From contig NZ_FNWQ01000001.1 in the NCBI RefSeq assembly GCF_900108365.1, forward strand, positions 248,001 through 312,000: a DNA stretch of 64,000 nucleotides. The letters run 5' to 3'. The translations under genes and the position numbers were made by a program. The notes beneath the pieces were generated by a model. The model made no database searches. It worked only from the letters and a program-made list of their open reading frames with translations, and was not told the DNA's origin. Shown here piece after piece: positions 1 through 9,527 of the stretch (positions within the stretch are counted from its first letter, which is position 1; the number at the start of each line of letters is the position of its first letter). This stretch comes from Chryseobacterium culicis. GTDB lineage: Bacteria > Bacteroidota > Bacteroidia > Flavobacteriales > Weeksellaceae.

Positions 1-207
1 AATGTTGATTCAGGAATAATTCACTATTCTGTTCCTTTTTTCATTTTTTTTCATATTTCATAATTTTTTTTCAAAATAGCGTAAAAAATTATCAATATTT
101 CAATTTGTGATATTCTTGTTAATTTTTGTTATAAATTAATAATACTTAATTCAAATTAGTTAAAAAATATCAATTTACTTGGTTAAATTTGTAAAAATTT
201 GAATGGA

Positions 208-3045
208 ATGAAACTCTACCCTATTGCAGCGGCCTTACTCTGCGTTCATGTGTATGCACAAAAGCAAAATACACTTAAAGAAAATCAAAAGCATCTGCAG
301 GAACTGTATGCAAAATATGAGAAAGATCTGAAAAAAGCTCATAAAAAATCAAAAGCAGCAGGAATACCTCCTAATTTATATAATGAAGAGGATTATAAAC
401 GAACAATGGATCCCGTTACAGGGAGAACCAACTTTGAAGGACTTGCAAAAGTAAACCAGGATATTTTAACAGGTAAATACAAAGCTTCACATCCGATGTC
501 TTTTATTTCCAGCCCAAATACCTCAGCAACAAGTAAAATTGTAAACGAACCCTGGATTGAAAGAGGCCCATACAGTGTAGGGGGAAGAACAAGAGCCATA
601 ATGTATGATCCCAATGATCCTACGGGGAAAAGAGTATTTGCAGGAAGTGTTTCAGGTGGTCTGTGGGTCAATCAGGATCCTTCCGTAGCTTCCAACGAGT
701 GGCAGCCATTAAGTACATTCTGGGCCAATACCTCTGTTTCAAGTATTACTTATGACCCTAACAACCCTCAGATTTTTTATGTAGGAACAGGAGAAGCTCC
801 CACTACGGATGCTGTAGGATCAGGAATATGGAAATCCACAAACGGAGGAACAACCTGGACGCAGATCTTTACCATTCCGGTAACCTATTCTTCTTCAGGA
901 GTAAGAAACGGTAATTTCTATATTAATGACATCAAAGTAAGAAATAATAATGGTGTTTCAGAAGTATATGCCGGAGTAAGCGGTTCTTATGTAGGAATTT
1001 CTTTTAATGACGGATGGCAGGGGCTAAGCCAGGCCGGATTGTACAAATCTACAGATGGCGGAACCACATTCACCAAGAACAGCAGTTTACTTGCTCTTAA
1101 TACCACTACCGGTGTTACCAGTACAACAGGATACTCTATACAGCAGATAGAAATAGGGGCGGATAATGCAGTTTGGGTTTCTACAAGATCTTCCCGCTTT
1201 TCAAACATCGATTCCGGAGGGAGAATCTTTAAATCTACAGATGGAAATACTTTTAATCAGATGTATAATGTAGGGAGCAGCGGTTCAAGAGTAAACTTCA
1301 CGCTTTCTAAAACAAATGCGAATAAAATATATGCATTTATGCAGGGAGTGGGTACTGCAGAGCCCATCAGAATTGCAAAATCTGCAGACGGAGGAACAAC
1401 ATGGCAGGCAACCAATGATGCAGCTCCTGTTGTAACGTTACCTACTGCAACTGATACAAGTATTCCGGCCAATGACTTTACAAGAGGACAGTCTTTTTAT
1501 GATCTGATCATAGAAGCAGATCCTCAGGATGATAATACACTGTACATCGGCGGTATTGATTTGTACAAATCTACCAATGGTGGAGCAAACTGGACACAGA
1601 TCTCAAAATGGTCCAATAATAACAATATGGCTGCGTTGCAGGTTTCACAGGTACATGCAGACCAGCACGAAATTGTATTCAATCCTTATAATAACTATGC
1701 CACAGGACAGATGTTGTTTGGAAATGACGGAGGAATCTATTATGCAGCTAATAAAGCAACTATCGGTACCGTGGGCGGATTTGCAGCAAGAAATACCAGA
1801 TATAATGTTACACAGTTTTATTCTGCAATGCTAAACCCTGTAAAAACACCTGCTGACGAAGAATTATTAGCAGGAGCACAGGATAACGGATCATGGTGGC
1901 TGTATGGTGTGCCGCAGGCTAATAATTTCCTGACTTCCCAATCTGCTACAGGCGGAGACGGAATGTATACTGAATATGATGATCAGGATAATTATGAAAT
2001 TGCAAGCTACACGAACAATAACCACTATTTACTGACAAATAATGCATATTATCTTATCTCAACCAGTGCTAACAGAAGCTTAGGCCACTTTGTGAACGAA
2101 ATAGCTCTGGACAGAATCAATGATGTTTTCTTTTCTTACCGTTCCGGACTTACACTTTTCAGAACATCCGGACTTTCTGCTACCGCTACATCATTTACTA
2201 ACAATACAGTGACAGTAGGAACCGCACAAACTGGAGAGCAGATTTCCTGGATGAAGGTTTCTCCTTACACAACAGCTTCCACAACCCTTTTTGTCGGAAC
2301 CAACCTGGGAAGAATTTTTAAGGTAACAAATGCCAACACTACATCTTATGCGGCAACATTATTAACTTCACCGGTAACAGGAACCGTATCTGATATTGAG
2401 TTTGGAGCGAATGAAAATGAAATTATCACCACTTTCTCCAACTATAACCTCACAAGTGTTTTCTATTCTACAGATGGCGGAACTACATGGCAGAACAAAG
2501 AAGGCAACCTGCCTGATATGCCTGTAAGAACTGTACTTAGAAACCCGGATAATCCGGATGAAGTACTGGTAGGAACAGAAATGGGAGTTTGGGGAACTAC
2601 TAATTTCCTTTCTCTTACTCCGGAATGGTCTTCTGTAACAGGAAATATAGGAAATGTGAGAATTACAAATTTAGACTACAGACCTGCTACCAAAACTGTT
2701 TTGGTTTCTACTTATGGGAGAGGAGCATGGACAACACAGAATACTGTTACTCCATTATCTACAACAGAAACAAAATCTAAAAAAAATCTGAATATTATAT
2801 ATCCAAATCCGTCTAAAGGAATTTCTCATCTCAGATTTGATACGAATAAATACAGCACTGTGGATATAAGCATTGTTGATGGATCAGGCAGACTTGTATA
2901 CAGCAAGAAAAATGTGAAGTCTGATGAAGAGTTTGGGCAGAAATTAGTACCTGGAACCTATATACTTAAAGCCGAATCTAAAGGTGAAATCGTATATAGC
3001 GGTAACTTCCTGGTATTAGGACGTACTGGAGGTGATGAGGATTAA
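208..3045 (+). CDS. Secreted BNR/VPS10-like beta-propeller protein with T9SS sorting tail
   Basis: Large secreted protein of about 945 residues. An N-terminal signal peptide (MKLYPIAAALLCVHVYA, then Q) is followed by repeated BNR/Asp-box motifs of the form S-x-D/N-G-G-T-T-W/F near residues 210, 280, 340, 390, 453 and 753, as in sialidase and VPS10/sortilin-type propellers. The last ~80 residues begin with IIYPNPSKG and end with a GTYILKAESKG-type strand, typical of T9SS type A sorting domains (Por secretion tail). It should cross the outer membrane by T9SS and be cell-surface or secreted; the ligand or substrate is unknown. An in-frame TTG lies at 199, but the ATG at 208 gives the cleaner signal peptide. 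The next gene starts 3 nt after the stop, so the two probably form an operon. Confidence 0.88.
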   Translation: MKLYPIAAALLCVHVYAQKQNTLKENQKHLQELYAKYEKDLKKAHKKSKAAGIPPNLYNEEDYKRTMDPVTGRTNFEGLAKVNQDILTGKYKASHPMSFISSPNTSATSKIVNEPWIERGPYSVGGRTRAIMYDPNDPTGKRVFAGSVSGGLWVNQDPSVASNEWQPLSTFWANTSVSSITYDPNNPQIFYVGTGEAPTTDAVGSGIWKSTNGGTTWTQIFTIPVTYSSSGVRNGNFYINDIKVRNNNGVSEVYAGVSGSYVGISFNDGWQGLSQAGLYKSTDGGTTFTKNSSLLALNTTTGVTSTTGYSIQQIEIGADNAVWVSTRSSRFSNIDSGGRIFKSTDGNTFNQMYNVGSSGSRVNFTLSKTNANKIYAFMQGVGTAEPIRIAKSADGGTTWQATNDAAPVVTLPTATDTSIPANDFTRGQSFYDLIIEADPQDDNTLYIGGIDLYKSTNGGANWTQISKWSNNNNMAALQVSQVHADQHEIVFNPYNNYATGQMLFGNDGGIYYAANKATIGTVGGFAARNTRYNVTQFYSAMLNPVKTPADEELLAGAQDNGSWWLYGVPQANNFLTSQSATGGDGMYTEYDDQDNYEIASYTNNNHYLLTNNAYYLISTSANRSLGHFVNEIALDRINDVFFSYRSGLTLFRTSGLSATATSFTNNTVTVGTAQTGEQISWMKVSPYTTASTTLFVGTNLGRIFKVTNANTTSYAATLLTSPVTGTVSDIEFGANENEIITTFSNYNLTSVFYSTDGGTTWQNKEGNLPDMPVRTVLRNPDNPDEVLVGTEMGVWGTTNFLSLTPEWSSVTGNIGNVRITNLDYRPATKTVLVSTYGRGAWTTQNTVTPLSTTETKSKKNLNIIYPNPSKGISHLRFDTNKYSTVDISIVDGSGRLVYSKKNVKSDEEFGQKLVPGTYILKAESKGEIVYSGNFLVLGRTGGDED

Positions 3046-3048
3046 AAT

Positions 3049-3519
3049 ATGAATAATCAATTGTATTTAATAATATTTTGGATGCTGGCTTCCTGCGGGA
3101 TGCCGGTATCCTCTTTATATCAGGATAAGACAGTATCTGTGATCTCAGCAGAAAAAACAGAATGGACAGGTGGAAGAGCAGGAGTAAGAGGAGCGGTATA
3201 TACCGTTAAACTGAGAAAACAAAGTAACAGCGCTATTACTGTTAAAACCTTACGGGCAGAAGGAAATACCATTCCGTTTGCTCAAAGTTATGCAGGAAAT
3301 ATAATAACGGTAAAAGGCAGTCTTACCTATAAAAATAATGAAGAGAACACGCTTATTGAAGATACTCCGGCAGGAGCGCCTATAGAAAAGCCAGCTTCTC
3401 AAAAACTCAATCCAAAAGACAGTTGGATAGAATATACCATAAAAGGATCTCAGACACTTTACAAAATAAGTATTTCAAAATTTACCGCTGTAGAATCAGC
3501 TGAGGAACCCGCCCCTTAA
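3049..3519 (+). CDS. Small predicted lipoprotein, unknown function
   Basis: A 156-residue protein whose N-terminus is a short hydrophobic stretch ending in the lipobox-like LASCG (Cys16), so it is probably a lipoprotein. The rest is predicted soluble and beta-rich, with a long middle segment of charged and Thr/Asn residues and an acidic, Pro-rich C-terminus (EEPAP). I recognise no domain. It starts 3 nt after the BNR propeller gene, suggesting co-transcription and perhaps a shared surface role; that is inference from spacing only. Confidence 0.7.
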   Translation: MNNQLYLIIFWMLASCGMPVSSLYQDKTVSVISAEKTEWTGGRAGVRGAVYTVKLRKQSNSAITVKTLRAEGNTIPFAQSYAGNIITVKGSLTYKNNEENTLIEDTPAGAPIEKPASQKLNPKDSWIEYTIKGSQTLYKISISKFTAVESAEEPAP

Positions 3520-3533
3520 ATATCTTTCATTCT

Positions 3534-4097
3534 TTGAATAAAAAACTACTCTTTATTTTTCTCTCTGTACCGGTAATCATATTATTCAGCAATGTGATGT
3601 ATTCTGTAGTTTCTCACGTTAAAAGAGAACTGTATGAAAAGACACAATACTGTATTGCACAGAGTAATTTCAAAAAATCCGAAACGGTCTGTTTTTCTGA
3701 AAAACAGATGGCAGATGCTGTATGGAAAGAAGAAAAAGAATTTGTCCTTCACGGATACTCATATGATGTCATCAAAATAAGCAGAGTCAACGGGAAAAAA
3801 TATTTTTTCTGTTATATCGATAAGAAAGATATTATCATTAATTCTCTATTAGACTTTTCAAAAAGACTGGCTGTCAAAAAAACATATTTACGGCTGAAGA
3901 TAGACCTTCCCGGTCACAGTAAAAATAGGTTTAAAATGCCGGGATCGTTTGCCACTTTTGATAGAAAAGAATTTTGTTTTTTCTCAAATCATTATTCAGA
4001 AACCATCTCCAGACATTCTCATCAGCTGGAAAATACTCATTATTTATCCATTATTTTTCCTCCACCGGAAATGCAAACTATGAACAATGGAATGTAA
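3534..4097 (+). CDS. Hypothetical single-pass membrane protein (TTG start)
   Basis: A 187-residue protein of unknown function. The N-terminus (MNKKLLFIFLSVPVIILF, then SNVMYSVVS) is a strong membrane anchor or uncleaved signal, and the remainder is basic and probably periplasmic. The only start that keeps the whole hydrophobic segment is TTG at 3534; the first in-frame ATG is 21 codons in, within that segment. It lies 14 nt after the small lipoprotein gene and 24 nt before the TonB receptor, so it may belong to the same transcription unit. No family is recognised, and the start is uncertain. Confidence 0.5.
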   Translation: MNKKLLFIFLSVPVIILFSNVMYSVVSHVKRELYEKTQYCIAQSNFKKSETVCFSEKQMADAVWKEEKEFVLHGYSYDVIKISRVNGKKYFFCYIDKKDIIINSLLDFSKRLAVKKTYLRLKIDLPGHSKNRFKMPGSFATFDRKEFCFFSNHYSETISRHSHQLENTHYLSIIFPPPEMQTMNNGM

Positions 4098-4121
4098 TAT
4101 TAATGGTAAATAAATTAAATA

Positions 4122-6278
4122 ATGAAAAAATATATAGGCATAGCAGTTTTGTTAGGCTGTACTCTTGCACATGCCCAGCAAACACAGGAAGGATCAATTG
4201 ACGAAGTCAATATTCTGGGAAGAAAAAAAATTAAACAGGAACGCGCAGAATTTAAAAGACATGCACAATCTGTGGAAACCCTCTCTGAAGAAGATCTTAA
4301 CAGAAATAACCCTGCTGCGATAGATCAGACTTTATCTACAATGCCGGGCCTTCAGGTAGATAAAAGAACAAATTTCGGAGGACAGAGACTTGTACTGAGA
4401 GGGTATGGAAATGATCAGAAATTTAATAACTGGGGCGTAAAGGCGTACTGGAACAATATGCCTTTAACCAATGCCGAGGGAATTACGGTTTTGGATGATG
4501 TGGATTTTGCTTACGTGACAAATGTTGAAGTGATTAAAGGACCTGCAGCAACCATGTATGGAGGAGGTGTAGGCGGCGCTGTTCGCTTCTATACCCGTCC
4601 TGATTTTACAAAAGGAGCATCCGTTTCAGAAAATGCAATGTTCGGTGCCTTCAAAACCTTCCAGTCAAGAACACAGCTGAATGTTGCTGATGATAATTAC
4701 TCAGTAAGTGCAGCATACGGGCATCTTGAAACAGACGGATACAGGCCTAACGGAGGAGGGCTGAAAAACTTCTTCAATTTAAATGGTACAGTGAAATTAA
4801 GCAAAAAAGACCAGCTCAGTTTCTTTGCAAGTCAGGCATATTCCTATGAACATACTTCAGGGCAGATTTCCTACGATGACTACTATGCAGGTATTGATAA
4901 TGGAAATCCTGCTTATATCAGAAAAAATTCAGGAACAAAAATAAAATCAACAAGAGTAGGATTGAGCAATACGGTAAGTCTTACTTCCAATTTAAGAAAC
5001 TATACAACTTTGTTTTACTATAATGCAAACACAGAAAGTGTTTCTGCGGGAGCATATGGGATTACAAGCGCTCCGAATGTAGGATTACGCTCCACTTTTA
5101 CCTTAAAAAATGATTTTAAAGACTTTGAAAACAGATTAGACTTTGGAGCCGAAATACAGAATTCTGTATCTACTACCTCAAGTTACCGTTTTACCGGCTC
5201 TGAAACAGAACCTTTACAGACAACGGGGATGGCCGGAGCTTCTTATTTTAAGTACAATAACAATCAATCCACCTATTTTGTTATTGATTATCTTACCTAT
5301 AAGCCATGGGGACTTACCTTGCTGGCCGGTGTAAGCGGGAACAGAACCAATTATGACAGAAAAGATCTGTATGCCTTACCGGGTCTCATTGCCGGCCGTA
5401 AAGACCAGTCGTTCAATAAAAAATACGATATGGCCTATACACCGCATTTTGCATTACAGAAAGAATGGAAACATCAGATTTTTAATCTGAGCTATAGCGA
5501 AGGATACAATTCTCCTACCGCAGCCTCTTCATTTATTACGGCTACCAATACTACGAATGATGATTTAAAACCTGAACGTGCAAGAATGGTTGATTTCAGT
5601 GTACACGGGCTTTTACTCAATACAAAATTAGATTACCGTATTTCCGCTTTCAGAATCGACTACTCTGATAAACTTACACAGCTCGTCATTCCAAACAGTA
5701 CGGCTCCGGGACAAACCTATTGGACCAATACCGGAAGTCAGAAAAATACAGGACTGGAAGTTAGTGTAGGATATCAGTACAGAGCCGAAAATTCTTTTAT
5801 TGAAAGAATCGTTCCTTTTGTAAACCTGTCTTATTATGATGCGAAGTATAAAGACTTTACAACCATCGTGGGAGGAAGAAAGGATACTTATGATCACAAA
5901 ACAGTAGTAGGGGTTCCAAGGAATAAATACGCTGTAGGACTGGATATCTTTACCCAACCAGGTTTTTATCTTGTGAATACCTATAATTATTTGGGAAATG
6001 TGTACGCAGACTTTAATAATGCAAACCTGGTAAAAGGATTTGGGCTGCTTAATTCAAAACTAGGGTTTAAAAAGTCTTTTAATAATTTTGATCTTGATGT
6101 GTATGTAATGGGGAATAACCTTACCAGCCAGATCAATTACACCTTCCTGTTCTTAGGAAACAGCATCAATGATTCTGATGCGGGCAATGGTTATCCTAAA
6201 GGTGTAAATACAGATCTTAATCCGGGACCGGGAAAAGCCTATTTCTTCTACGGGTTCAACGTTAAATACAGATTCTAA
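4122..6278 (+). CDS. TonB-dependent outer-membrane receptor
   Basis: A 718-residue TonB-dependent receptor that would import a ligand (siderophore, metal complex or similar) across the outer membrane using the proton motive force through TonB/ExbBD. It has a signal peptide (MKKYIGIAVLLGCTLAHA), a plug domain at about 40-160 containing LSTMPGLQVDKR, LRGYGND and VEVIKGPAATMYGGGVGGAV, and then a beta-barrel of alternating aromatic strands ending in YGFNVKYRF, the usual C-terminal aromatic. There is no N-terminal carboxypeptidase-like domain, so it is not a SusC. The plug resembles iron-type receptors (FecA/FhuE-like) more than sugar receptors, but the substrate cannot be read from sequence. A clear terminator follows. 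Confidence 0.92.
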   Translation: MKKYIGIAVLLGCTLAHAQQTQEGSIDEVNILGRKKIKQERAEFKRHAQSVETLSEEDLNRNNPAAIDQTLSTMPGLQVDKRTNFGGQRLVLRGYGNDQKFNNWGVKAYWNNMPLTNAEGITVLDDVDFAYVTNVEVIKGPAATMYGGGVGGAVRFYTRPDFTKGASVSENAMFGAFKTFQSRTQLNVADDNYSVSAAYGHLETDGYRPNGGGLKNFFNLNGTVKLSKKDQLSFFASQAYSYEHTSGQISYDDYYAGIDNGNPAYIRKNSGTKIKSTRVGLSNTVSLTSNLRNYTTLFYYNANTESVSAGAYGITSAPNVGLRSTFTLKNDFKDFENRLDFGAEIQNSVSTTSSYRFTGSETEPLQTTGMAGASYFKYNNNQSTYFVIDYLTYKPWGLTLLAGVSGNRTNYDRKDLYALPGLIAGRKDQSFNKKYDMAYTPHFALQKEWKHQIFNLSYSEGYNSPTAASSFITATNTTNDDLKPERARMVDFSVHGLLLNTKLDYRISAFRIDYSDKLTQLVIPNSTAPGQTYWTNTGSQKNTGLEVSVGYQYRAENSFIERIVPFVNLSYYDAKYKDFTTIVGGRKDTYDHKTVVGVPRNKYAVGLDIFTQPGFYLVNTYNYLGNVYADFNNANLVKGFGLLNSKLGFKKSFNNFDLDVYVMGNNLTSQINYTFLFLGNSINDSDAGNGYPKGVNTDLNPGPGKAYFFYGFNVKYRF

Positions 6279-6317
6279 AAACAGTTTTTATCACGCAAAA
6301 ACTTGTCTTGGAAATAA

Positions 6318-6347
6318 AATGCTCTGATTTTTTATCAGGGCATTTTT
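6318..6347 (+). terminator. Rho-independent terminator after the TonB receptor
   Basis: Inverted repeat AATGCTCTGAT / ATCAGGGCATT around a short T-rich loop, followed by a T-run, 40 nt past the receptor stop. Confidence 0.8.
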
Positions 6348-6446
6348 CATGCTCTGGATTCTGTAAAATAGTAACGAAATCTAGCTTTTGAATTGTTAAT
6401 TTTATTTAATAATTTAAAAATAAGTACTAACGATATATCAATTTTA

Positions 6447-6454
6447 TATCTTTG
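6447..6454 (+). promoter_or_regulatory. Bacteroidota -7 promoter box before the Crp/Fnr gene
   Basis: TATCTTTG matches the Bacteroidota -7 consensus TAnnTTTG and lies 27 nt upstream of the regulator ATG. I see no convincing TTTG at -33. Confidence 0.4.
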
Positions 6455-6481
6455 TTTAAGAAAAAGTAGAAAATATAAAAT

Positions 6482-7132
6482 ATGATTGATAACTCGTTCG
6501 TTGTAAGCAGATTTGGTTTTTTGGGCGCTGATTTTTTATCGGAACTTGAAAAGCATGCGGTTACCATTGATATAAAAGCAAAAACTGAAATCATAAGAGA
6601 AGGCCAGAAAAATAAATTCGTTCCGTTCCTGATAAAGGGCTCTATCAAAGTCTTTACCCTTAATGACGGAAGAGAACTTATCTATTACTACATTAAGCCA
6701 AAAGACAGCTGCCTGATGACCTTCTCATCCATTCTTACAGATTATATCAGCAGGGTCTATGCCATCGCAGAGGAAGACTCCAGAGCTATTCTGATCCCTG
6801 TTTCGATAATGCATGAATGGCTCATCAGATTTCCGGAAATCAATAAACTTTTTTATCATGAATATGACCGTAGATTTTCAGAAGTCATGAATATGGTCAA
6901 TGATGCAGTTTTCCACAGATTGGATAAGCGGGTTCTGAATTATATTAAGCAGCAGATTTCGTCTACAGGAAACAATCCTATTAAGATTACCCACCGCGAA
7001 ATCGCCAGCAGCCTGGGAACTTCCAGAGAAGTTGTGAGCAGAGTTTTGAAAAAAATTGAAAGTGAAGGTGAAATTATGCAAACCAAAGAGGGAATTAAAG
7101 TCCCTGTAAATGAAAATGTTAGGATTGTCTAA
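6482..7132 (+). CDS. Crp/Fnr-family transcriptional regulator
   Basis: A 216-residue cAMP-receptor/Fnr-type regulator. Residues ~15-130 form the cyclic-nucleotide-binding-like beta-roll (EIIREGQKNKFVPFLIKGS, GRELIYYY), then a dimerisation helix, and residues ~168-195 are the winged helix-turn-helix (ITHREIASSLGTSREVVSRV). There is no N-terminal Cys cluster for an Fnr 4Fe-4S centre, so the signal is unknown; in Bacteroidota similar proteins respond to redox or NO state. The gene directly precedes a redox-looking operon with a TGA-N6-TCA palindrome in its leader at 7184-7199, so it probably controls that operon. Confidence 0.92.
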   Translation: MIDNSFVVSRFGFLGADFLSELEKHAVTIDIKAKTEIIREGQKNKFVPFLIKGSIKVFTLNDGRELIYYYIKPKDSCLMTFSSILTDYISRVYAIAEEDSRAILIPVSIMHEWLIRFPEINKLFYHEYDRRFSEVMNMVNDAVFHRLDKRVLNYIKQQISSTGNNPIKITHREIASSLGTSREVVSRVLKKIESEGEIMQTKEGIKVPVNENVRIV

Positions 7133-7183
7133 TTTTATTTGTTCGAATTGTTTATTTCTATCATTGATAAAAACAATTTGCGT

Positions 7184-7229
7184 GGTGACTTTTATCACCT
7201 GTTTTTGAATTGAGAACTCAATAAGTTTG
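7184..7229 (+). promoter_or_regulatory. Crp/Fnr-type operator and -7 box of the DUF5777 operon
   Basis: The palindrome GGTGA-cttttA-TCACC at 7184-7199 has the TGA-N6-TCA spacing of Crp/Fnr sites. A -7 box TAAGTTTG lies at 7222-7229. The palindrome centre would then be roughly 41-45 nt before the predicted transcription start, the class II activator position. It lies between a Crp/Fnr gene and the operon it probably regulates. Base pairing and spacing are seen directly; binding is inferred. Confidence 0.5.
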
Positions 7230-7257
7230 TTATATCATAATTTAAATCAAATTGTAT

Positions 7258-8100
7258 ATGACAAAAACTCTCTTATTTTTGTCAATGTTTTCTTCAGGTC
7301 TTGTCTTTGCACAGGAAGACCTGTTGAAAGATATTGATACCGTTAAAACCAATACGGAAACTTCACAACCCGCCTTCAAAGCCCTCCAGATTGTTACAGG
7401 GCAATCCACAAAACTCGCCGCCAAAAAGGAATGGTACATTATTGTAGCCCATAGATTTGGTGATATAAGTGCAGGATTTAAAGATTTTTTTGGTCTGGAT
7501 CATGCCTCTACCAAACTGGGCGTTATTTATGGGATTTCAGACGCCGTTTCAGTAAGTCTTTCCAGAGAAACCAATATGAAAACATTTGAAGGAGCAGTGA
7601 AATACAGACTGGTAAGGCAAAATGAAAACTTCCCGGTAGATATTGTGGGGTACAACGTAATGGGAGCCAATACTGAACTGGATAAAGATACCTATCCTCA
7701 TCTGAAGTTCAGTGACAGGCTGTCTTATCTGACCCAGGCACTGATCTCAAGAAGATTCAGTGATAGGCTCTCCGTACAGCTTACACCATCTTTCGTTCAT
7801 AAAAACCTTTACGAGCCTGCCATTGAAAACAAAAATCAGTTTCTGGCAGGGGTGGGAGGACGCTATAAAATTTCAAAAAGAGTTTCTGTAAATGCAGAAT
7901 ATTTTGTGAATTTTGACGATCACAGTTTCTATAAAAACCCTTTATCATTAGGGGTAGATATAGAAACCGGGGGACATGTTTTCCAGCTTTTACTAACGAA
8001 CTCCCAGATAAATTCAGATATCGGATATCTCACCAATGCCACGGGGGCATGGGGAAAGGGACATATTTTCTTTGGGTTTAATCTTTATCGAGTTTTTTAA
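7258..8100 (+). CDS. DUF5777-type outer-membrane beta-barrel protein
   Basis: A 280-residue protein with a signal peptide (MTKTLLFLSMFSSGLVFA, Q) followed by an all-beta sequence with alternating aromatic residues and a C-terminal FFGFNLYRVF strand, as expected of an outer-membrane barrel. Phrases such as EWYIIVAHRFGDIS and KLGVIYGISDAVSVSLSR match the Bacteroidota DUF5777 family as I know it. That family often accompanies small c-type cytochrome lipoproteins and YceI proteins, exactly the next two genes here. The ATG at 7258 is chosen over a TTG 6 nt upstream because it begins the signal peptide. First gene of a tight five-gene operon. Confidence 0.8.
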   Translation: MTKTLLFLSMFSSGLVFAQEDLLKDIDTVKTNTETSQPAFKALQIVTGQSTKLAAKKEWYIIVAHRFGDISAGFKDFFGLDHASTKLGVIYGISDAVSVSLSRETNMKTFEGAVKYRLVRQNENFPVDIVGYNVMGANTELDKDTYPHLKFSDRLSYLTQALISRRFSDRLSVQLTPSFVHKNLYEPAIENKNQFLAGVGGRYKISKRVSVNAEYFVNFDDHSFYKNPLSLGVDIETGGHVFQLLLTNSQINSDIGYLTNATGAWGKGHIFFGFNLYRVF

Positions 8101-8101
8101 T

Positions 8102-8449
8102 ATGAAAAAGCGAACATCCTTATTGATATTGTCATCAGCAATCATACTGATGGCTTGTGACAGCAGAACTTATGAAGAGATTTCTGACAATACTCCCATT
8201 ACTGCACCAGTGAAGTATACTACAGATGTAAAGCCCATTGTAGACAACAGCTGTATAGGCTGTCATTCTGCCGGAAGTTTTAAACCGCTGGTTACCTACG
8301 ATCAGGTGAAAAATAATATAGACGGAATTATAGACCGTATTCAACGGCCGAATGGTGATCCCGGGAAAATGCCGCAGGGTGGATCTCTATCCGCAGCCCA
8401 AATCAATATTTTCATCAAATGGAAAGCTGACGGATTAAATGAAAATTAA
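8102..8449 (+). CDS. Small c-type cytochrome-like lipoprotein (CxxCH)
   Basis: A 115-residue lipoprotein. The signal peptide ends in the lipobox LMACD, and a single covalent-haem motif CIGCH lies at residues ~51-55, in the context VKPIVDNSCIGCHSAG. A downstream KMPQGG (Met as possible axial ligand) and IKWKADG complete the pattern seen in cytochrome c-like planctomycete/Bacteroidota domains. It starts 1 nt after the DUF5777 stop. It probably carries electrons at the outer membrane or periplasm for its neighbours. The longer in-frame extension upstream overlaps the previous gene and lacks a signal peptide, so the ATG at 8102 is preferred. Confidence 0.85.
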   Translation: MKKRTSLLILSSAIILMACDSRTYEEISDNTPITAPVKYTTDVKPIVDNSCIGCHSAGSFKPLVTYDQVKNNIDGIIDRIQRPNGDPGKMPQGGSLSAAQINIFIKWKADGLNEN

Positions 8450-8459
8450 AAAAATTGAT

Positions 8460-9005
8460 ATGAAAAAACTAGCATTATTGAGCGTATTACTATTTTCTGC
8501 AGGATACGCTTCCGCACAAAAATACAGTTCTAAAACAGGGAAAGTGACTTTTGAAGCTTCTGTACCTCTGTTTGATGATATTTTCGCTCAGGATGATAAT
8601 AATATTGTTATTCTAAATGCAGACAATGGTGAAATGGCATCCGTTTCCAACGTTAAAAACTTTCATTTTAAAACCAAATTAATGGAAGAGCATTTCAATG
8701 AAAGCTATGCTGAATCTGCAAAATATCCGAAAACAACTTTCAAAGGGAAAATAGTCAATTTTGATAAATCAAAACTTACGGCTAGTCCTCAAAAATATAC
8801 GGTGCAGGGAACGCTTAACTTTCATGGGGTGGATAAAGCCGTTACTTCTTCTGCCACTTTATATGCAAAAGACGGAAAGATTTATATGCAGGGCGGATTT
8901 GTAGCCAGACCGGTAGACTATAAAGTGACTATTCCTAAAATGGTGACCAAAAAAGTTGCGGAAAATGTCAATATTGAATATAACTATATAATGGTGAAGC
9001 AATGA
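8460..9005 (+). CDS. YceI family periplasmic lipid-binding protein
   Basis: A 181-residue YceI-family protein. Its signal peptide (MKKLALLSVLLFSAGYASA, Q) precedes a lipocalin-like barrel that in known members binds isoprenoid quinones or similar lipids. Visible family features are KVTFEASVPLFDDI near the start, SAKYPKTTFKG in the middle and YTVQGTLNFHGVDK towards the end. An ATG at 8439 would overlap the previous gene by 11 nt and add seven residues before the signal peptide, so 8460 is preferred. The stop overlaps the ankyrin gene start by 4 nt (ATGA-type coupling). Confidence 0.9.
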   Translation: MKKLALLSVLLFSAGYASAQKYSSKTGKVTFEASVPLFDDIFAQDDNNIVILNADNGEMASVSNVKNFHFKTKLMEEHFNESYAESAKYPKTTFKGKIVNFDKSKLTASPQKYTVQGTLNFHGVDKAVTSSATLYAKDGKIYMQGGFVARPVDYKVTIPKMVTKKVAENVNIEYNYIMVKQ

Positions 9006-9526
9006 AACACATAATTTTAATAGTAGGGCTGTTTCTGAGTTCATTATTATCTGCCCAGGAGAAGGTAAAATCTATATTTGATATTGCCAGAAACGGGACG
9101 GTGGCTGACGTACAGCAACTGATGAAACAAAATCCGGATATCATCAATCAGACTAATGAGAACGGGTTTTCACCTCTTATTTTAGCGTGCTACAGAGGAA
9201 ATAAGGATGTTGCGGATTTTTTGATTGACAATGTAAAAGATATCAATTATAAAAGCCGCGAAGGAACTGCACTGGCAGGTCTTTCCATAAAATACAATAA
9301 AGAACTGGTAGAACATCTCCTGAAGAAAAAAGCTGATCCTAATATTGCTGATGAGACAGGATATACCCCTTTATTCTGGGCCGTAAAATCAGGAAATAAA
9401 GAACTTGTGGAACAACTGCTTCAGTACAAAGCTGATAAAACAAAAAAAGATGCCATGGGAATGACCCCCTTTGAATATGCATTACAAACCAATAACAAAG
9501 AAATTATTAACCTTTTAAAAAATTGA
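9002..9526 (+). CDS. Secreted ankyrin-repeat protein
   Basis: A 174-residue protein with a signal peptide (MKHIILIVGLFLSSLLSA, Q) and about four ankyrin repeats from residue 30 to the end, with hallmarks NENGFSPLILACYRGN, REGTALAGLSIKYN, ADETGYTPLFWAVKSGN and DAMGMTPFEYALQTNN. It is probably periplasmic and binds protein. Periplasmic ankyrins near catalases and YceI proteins have been linked to oxidative stress tolerance, which fits a redox operon, but the partner here is unknown. Translationally coupled to yceI and 1 nt before the DOMON-like gene. Confidence 0.9.
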   Translation: MKHIILIVGLFLSSLLSAQEKVKSIFDIARNGTVADVQQLMKQNPDIINQTNENGFSPLILACYRGNKDVADFLIDNVKDINYKSREGTALAGLSIKYNKELVEHLLKKKADPNIADETGYTPLFWAVKSGNKELVEQLLQYKADKTKKDAMGMTPFEYALQTNNKEIINLLKN

Positions 9527-9527
9527 T

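Noticed and set aside
199..207. TTG start for the first secreted protein
   Set aside because: The ATG at 208 gives a normal signal peptide; the TTG only adds three residues.
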